Below are positions 1 to 8,276 of a DNA stretch of 64,000 nt, one piece after another (within the stretch, counting starts at the first letter, position 1; the number at the start of each line of letters is the position of its first letter). Source of the stretch: DAOVXM01 sp963746255 (GTDB lineage: Bacteria; Chloroflexota; Anaerolineae; Anaerolineales; UBA4823); the NCBI GenBank assembly GCA_963746255.1, contig CAVVAJ010000005.1:620001-684000 (forward strand), in the 5' to 3' direction. The notes under the pieces were generated by a model. The model did not search any database, was not told the origin of the DNA, and saw only the letters and a list, made by a program, of their open reading frames with translations. A program made the translations under genes and the position numbers.

Positions 1-151
1 GAGCCCCAGGGGGGAACGTCCAAGCGGCATGTCGAAAAATACATTACAGACCCCAAACATCACCAACATTCGTAGAAACACCACCCCGATATAGGTCAGA
101 ATCCGGAGACGGTAGCAATCGTGTTTAGAGCAGGGTATTTCGGGTTTTCAT
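1..151 (-). pseudogene. 5' end of an unidentified gene, frameshifted, cut by the window edge
   Basis: On the minus strand an AAGGAG ribosome site (about 159-166) precedes an ATG at 149-151. That frame reads MKTRNTLL and stops after eight codons. The next frame is open to the window edge and reads YRLRILTYIGVV, then FLRMLVMFGVCNVFFDMPLG, which has the look of a genuine protein with a hydrophobic N-terminal segment. Skipping one base between about 120 and 150 would join the start to the long frame. I do not recognise the family. Either this is a frameshifted gene or the frame contains a sequencing error. The gene lies downstream of, and on the same strand as, the SHOCT gene. Confidence 0.45.
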
Positions 152-345
152 GATGTTTCTCCTTATCATAATGGGGTTCTTGAGTGTCTATTTGTTCTTC
201 TTCATCGGATCGCAATTCCTGGCAGGAATCACGATCCTTTTTCACCAGAATTTAGGTTGGATTTTTTACGCTGCTGAGAATGCAGCCATCAATTCATCTT
301 CCTGCTCCTTTCTCAGGTTGGATTACGCTAATTTCGTTGCTTTCC
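152..345. other. intergenic stretch
   Basis: No credible gene. On the minus strand it holds the ribosome site of the left-edge gene, and a ten-base direct repeat, AATCCAACCT, occurs twice about 55 bases apart. A plus-strand open frame across it has no ribosome site and runs antisense into the SHOCT gene. Confidence 0.4.
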
Positions 346-758
346 CTATAGTCCTAATAACCGCTTCTTCTTGGCTTCGAACTCTTCATCCGTGAGAATG
401 CCTTGATCGCGCAGACCAGCCAGTTTTTGAAGCTCTTTAATGTACGACATGCTGTCATTAGCAGGTTCGTCAACAGCAGGTTCATTGTCAACAAGTTCAT
501 TAGCAGATTCATCCGCTTCCAAGGGAGGGGCAGCCGCCAGGGCAGCTTTATCCTCCGCAGTGAGTTCTGCGCTTTGAATGCCCAGTTCCTGCATAGCGGC
601 GGTCAACTCATGATCTTCCAATTCCTCAACCGATGCTCCGGTGTGCTGCTCGATGCGTTGGGCATCTTGTTGGGAAAGCTTGATCGCGGTGCCGTCCCAC
701 CAACAGCTAGCAATACCATACCGCCAACCAACACTCGTCTGCGCCTGCGGCGACGCAT
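346..758 (-). pseudogene. SHOCT-domain protein, frameshifted
   Basis: The last ~33 residues (YIKELQKLAGLRDQGILTDE, then EFEAKKKRLLGL) form a SHOCT domain, a short C-terminal oligomerisation module. Reading upstream in the same frame gives TAIKLSQQDAQRIEQHTGAS, clearly coding, but no start codon exists there before a TAA. A neighbouring frame supplies ATG at 758 and MRRRRRRRVLVGGMVLLAVG, a basic N-terminus followed by a hydrophobic segment. The two frames join around 683-700 if one base is restored, giving about 137 residues: basic head, one membrane segment, acidic linker, SHOCT. The function of this type of membrane-anchored SHOCT protein is unknown. The lesion may be real or a base-calling error. 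Confidence 0.6.
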
Positions 759-821
759 CACTCGACTGATTGTTCGTCTGGATGTTCTTCTTGAAGTTCT
801 TCTTGCACCTCTTCGCAAAAT

Positions 822-827
822 ATTATA
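822..827 (-). promoter_or_regulatory. candidate -10 box (TATAAT) ahead of the SHOCT gene
   Basis: A perfect TATAAT lies on the minus strand about 65 bases upstream of the SHOCT start at 758. I see no good -35 match at 16-18 bases, so this rests on one box only. Confidence 0.25.
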
Positions 828-892
828 CTTTCCTTGTTTTGGAACGACCCATCACGATCGGCCATTCGTTATTTACTTATCCTTCGGCAGAA

Positions 893-1327
893 TCATCCAC
901 CGGTTGCCTTCTTGAACACCAGAAGGGTGGCACCTTGAGCATCCACCATCTCCAGGGTGTCGCCCTTGATATCATATTGGGCAGCGCCCTCCATTGCGGT
1001 TAGAAAAGCAGCCTCCTGCTCCATGATGCCATCGGGCCCCACACATTCTCTCAACGTGGTGGCTAAGGGGCCAATATTGATTTTATTGCCAGTCGTCTGG
1101 TAGGTGCCGCTATAATTATTGCAAGTCACATTCCCCGAAACCTGATCCGCCTGGAAATCGGCCGTTACGATGGTCTCTGGCAGAATCTCGGTCAGGTTGC
1201 CTTGCGCGTCCCTGTAGGAGGTCATTGCCCAACTGGTGGCATCCAAACTTTCCTTTGTGGAACAGGCTACTAATAACACTGCTAACAAGGTTGCATACAA
1301 GATTACGCTATATCGGATTTTTCTCAT
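893..1327 (-). CDS. META-domain lipoprotein (HslJ-like)
   Basis: A 144-residue exported lipoprotein. The N-terminus is a typical lipoprotein signal ending in LLVACS, so Cys about 22 would be the lipidated residue. The remainder is one META domain, recognised by the pattern TSW..., a DFQAD-V-GNVTCNNYSGTY strand pair and IGPLATTLRECVGP with an acidic downstream helix. META domains are associated with heat-stable outer-envelope proteins such as HslJ; no enzymatic activity is established. The ATG at 1327 has an AGGAGA ribosome site. It sits downstream of the larger META/SH3 lipoprotein on the same strand, separated by a hairpin terminator, so it is probably transcribed on its own. Confidence 0.8.
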   Translation of the reverse strand: MRKIRYSVILYATLLAVLLVACSTKESLDATSWAMTSYRDAQGNLTEILPETIVTADFQADQVSGNVTCNNYSGTYQTTGNKINIGPLATTLRECVGPDGIMEQEAAFLTAMEGAAQYDIKGDTLEMVDAQGATLLVFKKATGG

Positions 1328-1396
1328 GATAATTCTCCTGCATTTATTGGGTAATATGGATAATCTGCATAACTTGATTCAGATAAAATGGTTTCC

Positions 1397-1427
1397 GGGC
1401 CAGAGATTATATCTCTGGCCCTTTTTT
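1397..1427 (-). terminator. hairpin terminator, possibly bidirectional
   Basis: An 11-bp perfect stem (1397-1407 with 1411-1421) and a 3-base loop, rich in G/C at its base. It is followed on the plus strand by six T's and on the minus strand, a few bases on, by ATTTTAT. It lies just past the stop of the 801-residue lipoprotein gene. Confidence 0.7.
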
Positions 1428-1436
1428 GAAAATGTA

Positions 1437-3842
1437 CTATGGTGCCGGAGGAGGCTGCACTACGGGCACATTGCTCACATTGACGGCCCGCACGAAACGC
1501 GTGGCAACCCAACCTTGACCACTGGGGTCGATCGTCGTCGGGATATTCACGACAAAGTGTTCCCGATCCGGGCTGACGCCCACAACCGCCAAGGCTGTTC
1601 CACGGGCTACCGCGCCCAGGCTGGAATACTCATTCCCGGGTCCGGTGCGCACGTTGAGTGGTTCGATCGTGATCAGGGAAGGCGCGCCAGAGGCCGGAGC
1701 TGCCGGATTGATGTTACGCGGCAGGTTTGGGGTTCGAAGCACAGGCACACCGGAAATGCTGTTTGCCGATGTGAACACCTTAGGCACCCAGGCAGACCCG
1801 TCGCTGGAAAGGCTGGTAGGAACGCGGATCGCCCACCATTCACGGTCTTCGCTCTCACCTATCACTTCGGCTCGAGCGCCGTTGGGCGCGACTCCCATAA
1901 CTGGGAATTCCAGGGTCGGTCCACTCCTCACTGTGGCAGGCTCGCGCATCACCACCTGGGGAGCAGTTGACGCAGGCGGAGGGAAATTCACCGTAGTTGG
2001 CAATAGCGGCGGGGTGACCACCGGCAGAGGCTGACTGGTTGGATGGGTCAGGTTGACAAATTGGGCTGAAACCCAGGCAATGCCGGTTCCCACTACGTTC
2101 GTGGATACGCTGACCGCGTACCAGAATCCATCTGGGCTGATGCCGAGAACTTCGCCTGTATCGCCTTGCTGCGCAGTACCCAGGACGGGGAAGAGCATAC
2201 TCGGACCGGTGCGTACGTTAACATTCACCCGAGCCTCTCCGGTGGGCACATTGGATGGCGGCTGAGGTAGATCCACCTCTGGCAATGGTTGCTCCACAGT
2301 TGGCGGGTAGAACTCATCCTCCAGCACCCAGACACGAAGCTGGTCGTAGCTTACCGTGAAGGGATTTTCTGTGGCAGCTCTCACAAAGTATCCAATCTTA
2401 CCCGCATCCAGGAACGTGTAGTCCTGTAAAGTTTCCAGGTAAACGCCATTGACGTACAGTGAGATGTCCTCGCCGAAAGCCAACAGTCCCATGCGGTTCA
2501 TCGCCCCCGGGGTGTTGAGAATCGCCGCACTCTGTGTGGGTTGTACGAGGGTGGTTGTTGTTTGACCATCCCAAACCGTCAGGCTGTAATCTCCGGCGCA
2601 GCTAAAGCCGTACAGGTAGCCGCGGTTGGTATCTGGGGCGCGGAACAGAAGCCCGAAGCGGTCTTGCGGATCGCAGGTCTGGGGCATAATCTGGGATGTC
2701 TCGATGTAGAAATTATCCAGTTGCGGCCAGGAAACCTCCCAACATGAAGATTGCGGCATGCCTTTGGCGGTCATCACGAACTGCCCACCCGTGATCTCGG
2801 ATGAGAAACATTCGCTATCGAACGTGGTCCAGTTATTGGTGTTGTCAAAGTTTTCCACACCGCTGGGCGTCCCCAGGACCAACGCCGGGTCGCCTTCAAT
2901 GGTGGGTGGTGTCGTTGCGACAGGAGATGGACCAGCGTTGACAAACGACATCGCTGAAGTGCCATCATCCAGGAGCAGCACCAGCATCCCTTCCTGCTGT
3001 CCAACTCCGGTCACGCGCCACAGTAAGCTCAAATACTGGTCATATCTGGACTCTGGCTCGCAGGACGCCAGCGAGGTAATCCCCGGGTTGATCGTCAACT
3101 GGGACCCGTTCATTACGTAAGTGCCGTTCAACCGGTTGCAGTCGGCTTTGGCGCTGTAGGTGCCGTCTACTCGGAAGACTAGGTCGTATTGCGCGGGCTC
3201 GCCCACGCCAACCCCCGGCGCCGGTGGCGGCTCCTCCAGGCTTGTCCACTGCCACAGGATGTCGATCATCTCTTCCTGGGTGATCGGCTCCAGGTTGGAT
3301 GCTATTTCTGGCGCGGCGGTGCGATGGAAGAACATCTCGCCCGTCTCGTCTGCCAGGCCGATCACCAGGTTGCCAAACCCGTTGCCTGCCTGGACTGCCT
3401 TGCCGAGATTGGTCAAGAAGTGGTCGGATAACGAGTCCACTTCGCATGCCACGAGCGTCGTTGCCCCGAGGGTGATTGTAAGCTGGCTGCCTGAGAGCTC
3501 ATAGGTGCCGCGCGACGTGTTGCAGTCTGCCTGGACGAAAAGTGAGCCATCTTTGTTGAAGGTCAGGGTGTACTTTTCTGGGTCTGGCACCTGGAAGGGT
3601 GGGGAGGACAGCGGCTCTCTCCCGCCAACCCACTGCCAGATCGCCCCTACCAGCATTTCCTGGGTGATGGGCTCCAAAACCTTCGGAGCTTCTGTTGGTA
3701 CAGCCGGTACAGCGGTTGGGGGTGGGGCAGCTTCTGTCGGCGCAGGACTTGGCGCCGGCGATGTACACGCACCAAGAATAAGGCTTAGTCCGACAAGCAG
3801 GCTAACTAGACCGAAAATAGATTTATGTTTTTGTGCAAGCAT
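1437..3842 (-). CDS. large lipoprotein: two META domains, a concanavalin-like domain, three SH3b repeats
   Basis: 801 residues. A lipoprotein signal ends in LILGAC (lipidated Cys26), followed by a Pro/Ala/Thr linker. Two META domains follow (about 57-174 and 184-300); both begin with the WQW signature (AIWQW, ILWQW) and carry QADCNTSRGTY / KADCNRLNGTY. About 325-515 resembles a concanavalin/LamG-like fold (NRGYLYGFSC, ISLYVNGVYLE, AGKIGYFVRA). Three bacterial SH3 (SH3b) repeats close the protein (about 533-600, 630-700, 725-795), each with the NVRTGP/TVRSGP and W-V-x-x-x-F marks. The protein is presumably anchored on the outer face of the membrane and binds cell wall or glycans; this is inferred from domains. 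The ATG has an AAGGAG site seven bases upstream. Length is far above a simple META protein (about 140). Confidence 0.8.
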   Translation of the reverse strand: MLAQKHKSIFGLVSLLVGLSLILGACTSPAPSPAPTEAAPPPTAVPAVPTEAPKVLEPITQEMLVGAIWQWVGGREPLSSPPFQVPDPEKYTLTFNKDGSLFVQADCNTSRGTYELSGSQLTITLGATTLVACEVDSLSDHFLTNLGKAVQAGNGFGNLVIGLADETGEMFFHRTAAPEIASNLEPITQEEMIDILWQWTSLEEPPPAPGVGVGEPAQYDLVFRVDGTYSAKADCNRLNGTYVMNGSQLTINPGITSLASCEPESRYDQYLSLLWRVTGVGQQEGMLVLLLDDGTSAMSFVNAGPSPVATTPPTIEGDPALVLGTPSGVENFDNTNNWTTFDSECFSSEITGGQFVMTAKGMPQSSCWEVSWPQLDNFYIETSQIMPQTCDPQDRFGLLFRAPDTNRGYLYGFSCAGDYSLTVWDGQTTTTLVQPTQSAAILNTPGAMNRMGLLAFGEDISLYVNGVYLETLQDYTFLDAGKIGYFVRAATENPFTVSYDQLRVWVLEDEFYPPTVEQPLPEVDLPQPPSNVPTGEARVNVNVRTGPSMLFPVLGTAQQGDTGEVLGISPDGFWYAVSVSTNVVGTGIAWVSAQFVNLTHPTSQPLPVVTPPLLPTTVNFPPPASTAPQVVMREPATVRSGPTLEFPVMGVAPNGARAEVIGESEDREWWAIRVPTSLSSDGSAWVPKVFTSANSISGVPVLRTPNLPRNINPAAPASGAPSLITIEPLNVRTGPGNEYSSLGAVARGTALAVVGVSPDREHFVVNIPTTIDPSGQGWVATRFVRAVNVSNVPVVQPPPAP

Positions 3843-3972
3843 TAGATTCTCCTTTTATACCTAATTTGAAAAGTTGTTTTTGATCAGACGGGCGATATCT
3901 AAATCGCTATCTTTATAATCCAAGCCTCATGGAAGACCTCCTTGTCATAGAGAGTTGCGACTGGAGCGGAAA

Positions 3973-5685
3973 TCATGGTTCGTTCTCAACAGGTTTTTCT
4001 AGTCGGTCTACTGCGTTCAACCAATTCTGAGCAAACTCAAAAGCCTGGTTAGCAGCCATTCCAAATTCTTGCCGGGCCATGAAAATGTTTTCTTTACCGA
4101 TCAGCTCGAGCAACTCGGTGCGCTCCAGTTGGGTTAGAACGCCTTCGCTGAGCCCAACTAACATTACTTTCCCACCATGGTTTTGAACGGTGCGCGTATA
4201 TCTATCCAGCACACCAATCATTGTGCTGCCGAATTGGTCGTAACCGCGCAGGAGAAAGATGACCACCACATTCCAGGAATCTTCGGGAGCAGGCAAGTTT
4301 TCTTCCAATGTCTTGGCGGCAGCACAGAACAGGCTACCATATGGGTACAACAGGGTGATTTTGTGGCTTGGTAATAGCGCTGGAGCCGGTCGTTCGACCG
4401 GGAAGCCACCTTTTTGGGGGATTATTTCAACTAGCTCTATGCGGTTAGCTTGCTGGGATATGTAGAGCACGATAGATATTGCCACGCCCAGGAGCACCGC
4501 GAATTGCATCGGCATGATCAGCGTCCCGATGAAAGTAATCAACATGACCACCCGTGGGGTCAGGCCGGTTTGCCAGACAGTCATGATGTCAGTCGGCTTG
4601 ATGGTTTGAAAGCCGATCACCATAAGAAACCCCGCCAGCGCTGGCATCGCGATCAGCTCTACCAGGTGGGAAAAGAGCAATATGATGATGGCGATCAAGA
4701 TGCCGACAAATACGTTCGCCCAGCGAGTTCTTCCCCATGAACTGACAACCAGGGCAGTACCGGAGAGAGAGCCCCCAGCAGGCATTCCATGGAAGAAGCT
4801 TGCCGCCAGATTGGCAACGCCTTGACCTAAGAAATCACCGGATGGGTCAGGGAACTTTCCATCCGGATTCGGGTATCCCTGGCTGATCCCAGCCCCTTGC
4901 ACAAAACCAATAATGCTGAGGGCGAAAGCAGGTATGACTAATGACAAGAGTAATGAGAAATCCGGGGGGTAGAAGCGCGGCAAATCGCCGGGAACATCGG
5001 TTACGTCCCCGACTGTTGGCACCAAATCAAAGCCTGGCAGCGCGGTGAGGGTTGAGGCAATGATCATCGTCAGGATCTAGGAATACCGCTTCGTCAATCT
5101 GAACCTGTTGAAAGCGAGGATCAGGATGACGGTTGCCATGCCAACAACAAAAACAGGAAGGATGCTGCTGGTAGTGTTCAAGGCTGTATCTAACCCCTGG
5201 ACCACCCGGTTTGAAAAAGGGCTCGTATAACCGGTAAAATTGCTGAGCTGGCCCAGGATGATCAAAATGGCAACGCCATTCAAGAAACCAGTCATCACAG
5301 AAAAAGGCACAAACCGCACCAGGTAATCCATCTTAAGCAAGCCCAGGGTGACCTGAATAATCCCGACCATGAACGCCAACATATAGACTGCTTGCAGCTT
5401 CATGTCAGGGGTCATTCCGACCAGGGAGCTTGCCACGGCCAGCGATAAGGCGCTGGTGGTGGATATGTGCATCGACTCTGAACTGGAAAACAACGCCCCA
5501 ATCGGGGTGGCGATGATCATGGTATACAGAGCGGTCAGTGGATTAATCCCTGCCAGTAAAGCAGAAGCCATGCTATCGGGGATGCTGGCTACCGCGGTGG
5601 TTAAGCCGGCGATCAGGTCGGTCACAAGGTTCCTGGGACGGATGCTCCAGCGTTGCTTATAAGTAGCGATGATGTTGGACTGCAT
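3973..5685 (-). pseudogene. SulP family anion (sulfate) permease, interrupted by an in-frame TAG
   Basis: The restored reading frame would give 570 residues, the normal size of a SulP transporter. The N-terminal half starts at ATG 5685 (MQSNIIATYKQRW, GGAAAGG ribosome site) and has the family region DLIAGLTTAVASIPDSMASA plus several membrane helices. It stops at TAG 5077-5079 after RLTKRYS. The same frame then continues with ILTMIIASTL, more helices (GMPAGGSLSGTALVVSS) and a C-terminal STAS domain (about VVVIFLLRGYDQFGST). No frame change is involved: this is one nonsense codon in an otherwise intact gene. The product would import sulfate or another anion and lies just after a BASS transporter and a sulfatase gene. 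It could be a pseudogene, a strain-level mutation or a base-calling error; the C-terminal part alone would not transport. Confidence 0.75.
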
Positions 5686-5699
5686 TAAAAAGCCTTTCC

Positions 5700-6362
5700 T
5701 CAGGTCACACGCCTCAAATTCAAGACCAATGTTTCCACACTGATGATCAGCACCCACGCAGGGAAGATAAGTGTTACCCACAAACTTAAATTAATGATGA
5801 TGAGCAAAGAAAGTGCAAGCAGATAGGTAAGAATTACCAGCCAGCGGGGCATCAACCCTGTACGCAACCAGATTGTTCCCAGTGAGAGCATAAAAATGCC
5901 TGCCATGCGCAAGGCGTAGACATTGCTGAGCTCGATCATCAATGCGCGCGTGAAATAGATCACCTGGCTATCGAGGGTTATTCTCGGATTCAGACGGTAC
6001 CCAGCGATCATGCCGCCGGCGATGGCCATGGAGATAAAAACCATTGCCAGGAATAAGAGGCCGCTGCCGAAAAACACGCTTGAAAAAAACTGGTCCTCAT
6101 ACCTGCCCAGACGGTCACGTATAACCCCGATAAACCACAAGAACGCGATACCCGCGAAAGGTATCAGTTCCAATGCAATCGTGATTCGTTGCGTTCCCTG
6201 TTCAATCCAGTCAGTGCCAGAATATGGATCAGCGGGAATTGCAGAGCGCAGCAAAACCAGGCATGCGGTAAATAATACGCTAAACAATATGCCTGCAATC
6301 GCAGCGGCACGGGGTGTGGTCAAGCGGCGGTAATCAATGTCGGTCCCTGATATCTTCATCAT
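5700..6362 (-). CDS. unidentified integral membrane protein
   Basis: 220 residues with about six hydrophobic segments (residues about 18-40, 64-85, 93-118, 135-165, 170-215). I do not recognise a family; patterns such as ARALMIELSNVYALRMAGIF and LRTGLMPRWLVILTYL resemble uncharacterised multi-pass proteins of Chloroflexota and Actinobacteria. Its ATG (6362) overlaps the stop of the BASS gene by four bases (ATGA) and the SulP start follows 14 bases after its stop, so it is cotranscribed and translationally coupled within the sulfatase-transporter operon. No catalytic motif is visible. Confidence 0.75.
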   Translation of the reverse strand: MMKISGTDIDYRRLTTPRAAAIAGILFSVLFTACLVLLRSAIPADPYSGTDWIEQGTQRITIALELIPFAGIAFLWFIGVIRDRLGRYEDQFFSSVFFGSGLLFLAMVFISMAIAGGMIAGYRLNPRITLDSQVIYFTRALMIELSNVYALRMAGIFMLSLGTIWLRTGLMPRWLVILTYLLALSLLIIINLSLWVTLIFPAWVLIISVETLVLNLRRVT

Positions 6363-7249
6363 GTTCTGACCTTCTTCATCTTCACATTATTTCTTCTTCC
6401 CAATAGAATGGCTGTAATTAATAAAGCGGTCAGATCCACCAGACCGAGCACAAGGACCATCACGATCACATCCGGATCGTCAGCAAAATTGGCGACCGCG
6501 ATCACCAGTGCGGCCGACAGGTTGCGCTGAGCTGTGCCCAAGCCCAACACAGAGCGGATGCTGCCATCTCTGCCACCTAGAAAATAACCGAATATAAATG
6601 CTAGCGCTAAAAAAAGCAGCAAGGCGATGATCCCGCCGCTGCCAAACACCGCAAGGACAGCTTTCGCGTGCACCAGCAAGCCCGCAGCAATTAAGAGAAT
6701 AAGGGCAATCGTTGATGCCCTTGCCAGGTAGGGATGCAGAGCGCCGGCGATCCCAGCGTAACGCCTCTTAATGAACAGACCCATCGCCAGCGGGATCAGC
6801 ATCAGGAGTATCAGCGGGCGGGCAATACTCCAGGGATCGACCGAGACACCCTGTAGCAGCCGTGGCAGAACTACCGGCATGTAAACGATGGTGAATACCA
6901 TCAATAGCACCATCAAGCCGACGGAGAAAGCCAGGTTACCGCTCGCTATCTGAGCCAGCCTGGGCAGGAACGGCGCCCCGGCAGCGGTAGAGACCAGAAT
7001 CAGGCCGATCTTCAGTCCATCGCTGAGAGGCAAGATAGATGTGATCAGATAGGCAGTGAGGGGCACCAGGACAAAATTAGCTGCCAGGGCCAAGATCACC
7101 AGGCGGGCATTGCGCAGCGGCGTGCCAATCTCGGCCAGGGTCAGGCTCAGTCCCATTGCCAGCATACTGGTTACCACAAAGACCAGCGTGGAGAGGTTCA
7201 TGATGAGGGACAACAATTGATTCGGGTCCATACTTAGATCCGCTCTCAC
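6359..7249 (-). CDS. bile acid:sodium symporter (BASS/SBF) family transporter
   Basis: 296 residues, nine to ten predicted membrane helices. The features fit the BASS fold: an early LAMGLSLTLAEI, a GAPFLPRLAQIASGN segment, and GLGTAQRNLSAALVIAVANF near the C-terminus, the last resembling the conserved crossover region that binds Na+ in this family. Members carry bile acids, keto acids, sulfated steroids or other organic anions; the substrate here cannot be read from sequence, but the sulfatase neighbour makes an organic sulfate or its desulfated product attractive (inference). The start is GTG at 7249, whose bases overlap the TGA of the HAD gene (GTGA); an ATG seven codons in is an alternative. 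Confidence 0.8.
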   Translation of the reverse strand: MRADLSMDPNQLLSLIMNLSTLVFVVTSMLAMGLSLTLAEIGTPLRNARLVILALAANFVLVPLTAYLITSILPLSDGLKIGLILVSTAAGAPFLPRLAQIASGNLAFSVGLMVLLMVFTIVYMPVVLPRLLQGVSVDPWSIARPLILLMLIPLAMGLFIKRRYAGIAGALHPYLARASTIALILLIAAGLLVHAKAVLAVFGSGGIIALLLFLALAFIFGYFLGGRDGSIRSVLGLGTAQRNLSAALVIAVANFADDPDVIVMVLVLGLVDLTALLITAILLGRRNNVKMKKVRT

Positions 7250-8163
7250 TTAAACGGGAACACCTGAAGAAAATCTCCTTGCATGCTGATCACCTGCCAG
7301 CTGCGCACCGCGGCCAGTTGTTGCGCTTTCTCAGCGCCGGCATCATAATCGTATTCACGTTCGCTATCATCGTGACGGAGGAGCAATTGCAGCGATCTGT
7401 AGGGGCTAGTCTGGCTGTACCACAGCATGTGGATATCACCGTCGGCATTCCCGGCAGCCAGAATGGGCTTGCGGCCGATGTGCAGCTCGATGTTGACCGG
7501 CTTACCAGGGCCGTCGCTGATTGGGTCAACCAGGCCTGGTTTGCGAAATAAGACTGGACCGGCATCCGTCAACCTTGTTTCGTAGGCGACATTACTGCCG
7601 ATGACTTGCTCACGCGGGATTCCGTAGATCTCTTCCGACACCGTGCGCACAAAGCTCATCCCTCCAGCGGAGGCGATGAAAACTTTGAACTCGTTTGCTT
7701 CCAGATAGCGGATCAACTCGATCATTGGCTGGTAGGTCAACTGCTTGAACGGCTGGCCATAACGAGGGTGAATTGCTTGAGAAAGAAACGCTATAGCCTG
7801 GGCTTCGAACTCCGCCTGGGTCATGCCGGCGTGGGTGTCGAAGATCAATTTCATCAATTCGGTGAGGTTTCCGGGGTACAGGCTGTCAAAGTAGGCCAGG
7901 TCGCCGGCTGCCGCGGCTTTGTATCCGGGTTGAGCCAGCAGGGCTGGGTCGGTTGCTGCTTGCTCATTTAGGCGCTGGAGGCCGAAGAACAGCTGGATGT
8001 AGGCCGGCTTTTCGCACCACAGTGTGCCATCATTATCGAAGGTAGCAATGCGCTCGGCCGGCGGCACGTAGTTAGGACCGGACTCGTCGGTGACCGTAGC
8101 AACAAAATCCAGGATCGCCTGGCGGGTGGGAGTTTTGTTCCAGAGAGACAGAGGCTCGCTCAT
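7246..8163 (-). CDS. HAD-superfamily phosphatase-like hydrolase
   Basis: About 305 residues from ATG 8163 (MSEPLSLWNK). The HAD motif I is FDNDGTLW with Asp43 as likely nucleophile and Asp45 as acid/base; motif II is the IASAGGMSF region; motif IV is AAGNADGDIHML. It resembles the PF12710-type phosphoserine-phosphatase-like group. The substrate is unknown. I prefer 8163 over the longer start at 8193 because TTGGAGA lies seven bases upstream of 8163, and the longer start falls inside a perfect hairpin. The stop overlaps the BASS start. HAD proteins of this kind recur next to arylsulfatases (from memory of such loci), so a shared substrate pathway is likely but unproven. Confidence 0.75.
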   Translation of the reverse strand: MSEPLSLWNKTPTRQAILDFVATVTDESGPNYVPPAERIATFDNDGTLWCEKPAYIQLFFGLQRLNEQAATDPALLAQPGYKAAAAGDLAYFDSLYPGNLTELMKLIFDTHAGMTQAEFEAQAIAFLSQAIHPRYGQPFKQLTYQPMIELIRYLEANEFKVFIASAGGMSFVRTVSEEIYGIPREQVIGSNVAYETRLTDAGPVLFRKPGLVDPISDGPGKPVNIELHIGRKPILAAGNADGDIHMLWYSQTSPYRSLQLLLRHDDSEREYDYDAGAEKAQQLAAVRSWQVISMQGDFLQVFPFK

Positions 8164-8174
8164 GTTTTTTCTCC

Positions 8175-8219
8175 AATCCATGGGGGCTGTCATCTACAAG
8201 ATGACAGCCCCCATGGATT
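8175..8219. terminator. perfect 20-bp inverted repeat between sulfatase and HAD genes
   Basis: Arms 8175-8194 and 8200-8219 are exact reverse complements with a 5-base loop. On the minus strand the stem ends three bases before the ribosome site of the HAD gene. It has no U-run behind it on the minus strand, so it is either a stabilising processing hairpin, an attenuator, or a weak terminator limiting HAD expression relative to the sulfatase. Confidence 0.6.
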
Positions 8220-8276
8220 TTACGAGTGGCTTTTTGGGAGCGAAAAGCCGAAGTTCCAGTCTTATGAGACGGTAGC

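Noticed and set aside
150..395. A plus-strand 81-codon frame with a hydrophobic start
   Set aside because: No ribosome site; its 3' part lies opposite the SHOCT domain, and its hydrophobic look comes from reading the complement of acidic/basic codons.
1236..1970. A 244-codon plus-strand frame opposite the META/SH3 lipoproteins
   Set aside because: It crosses the terminator hairpin and two convincing minus-strand genes, and its sequence has no protein-like pattern.
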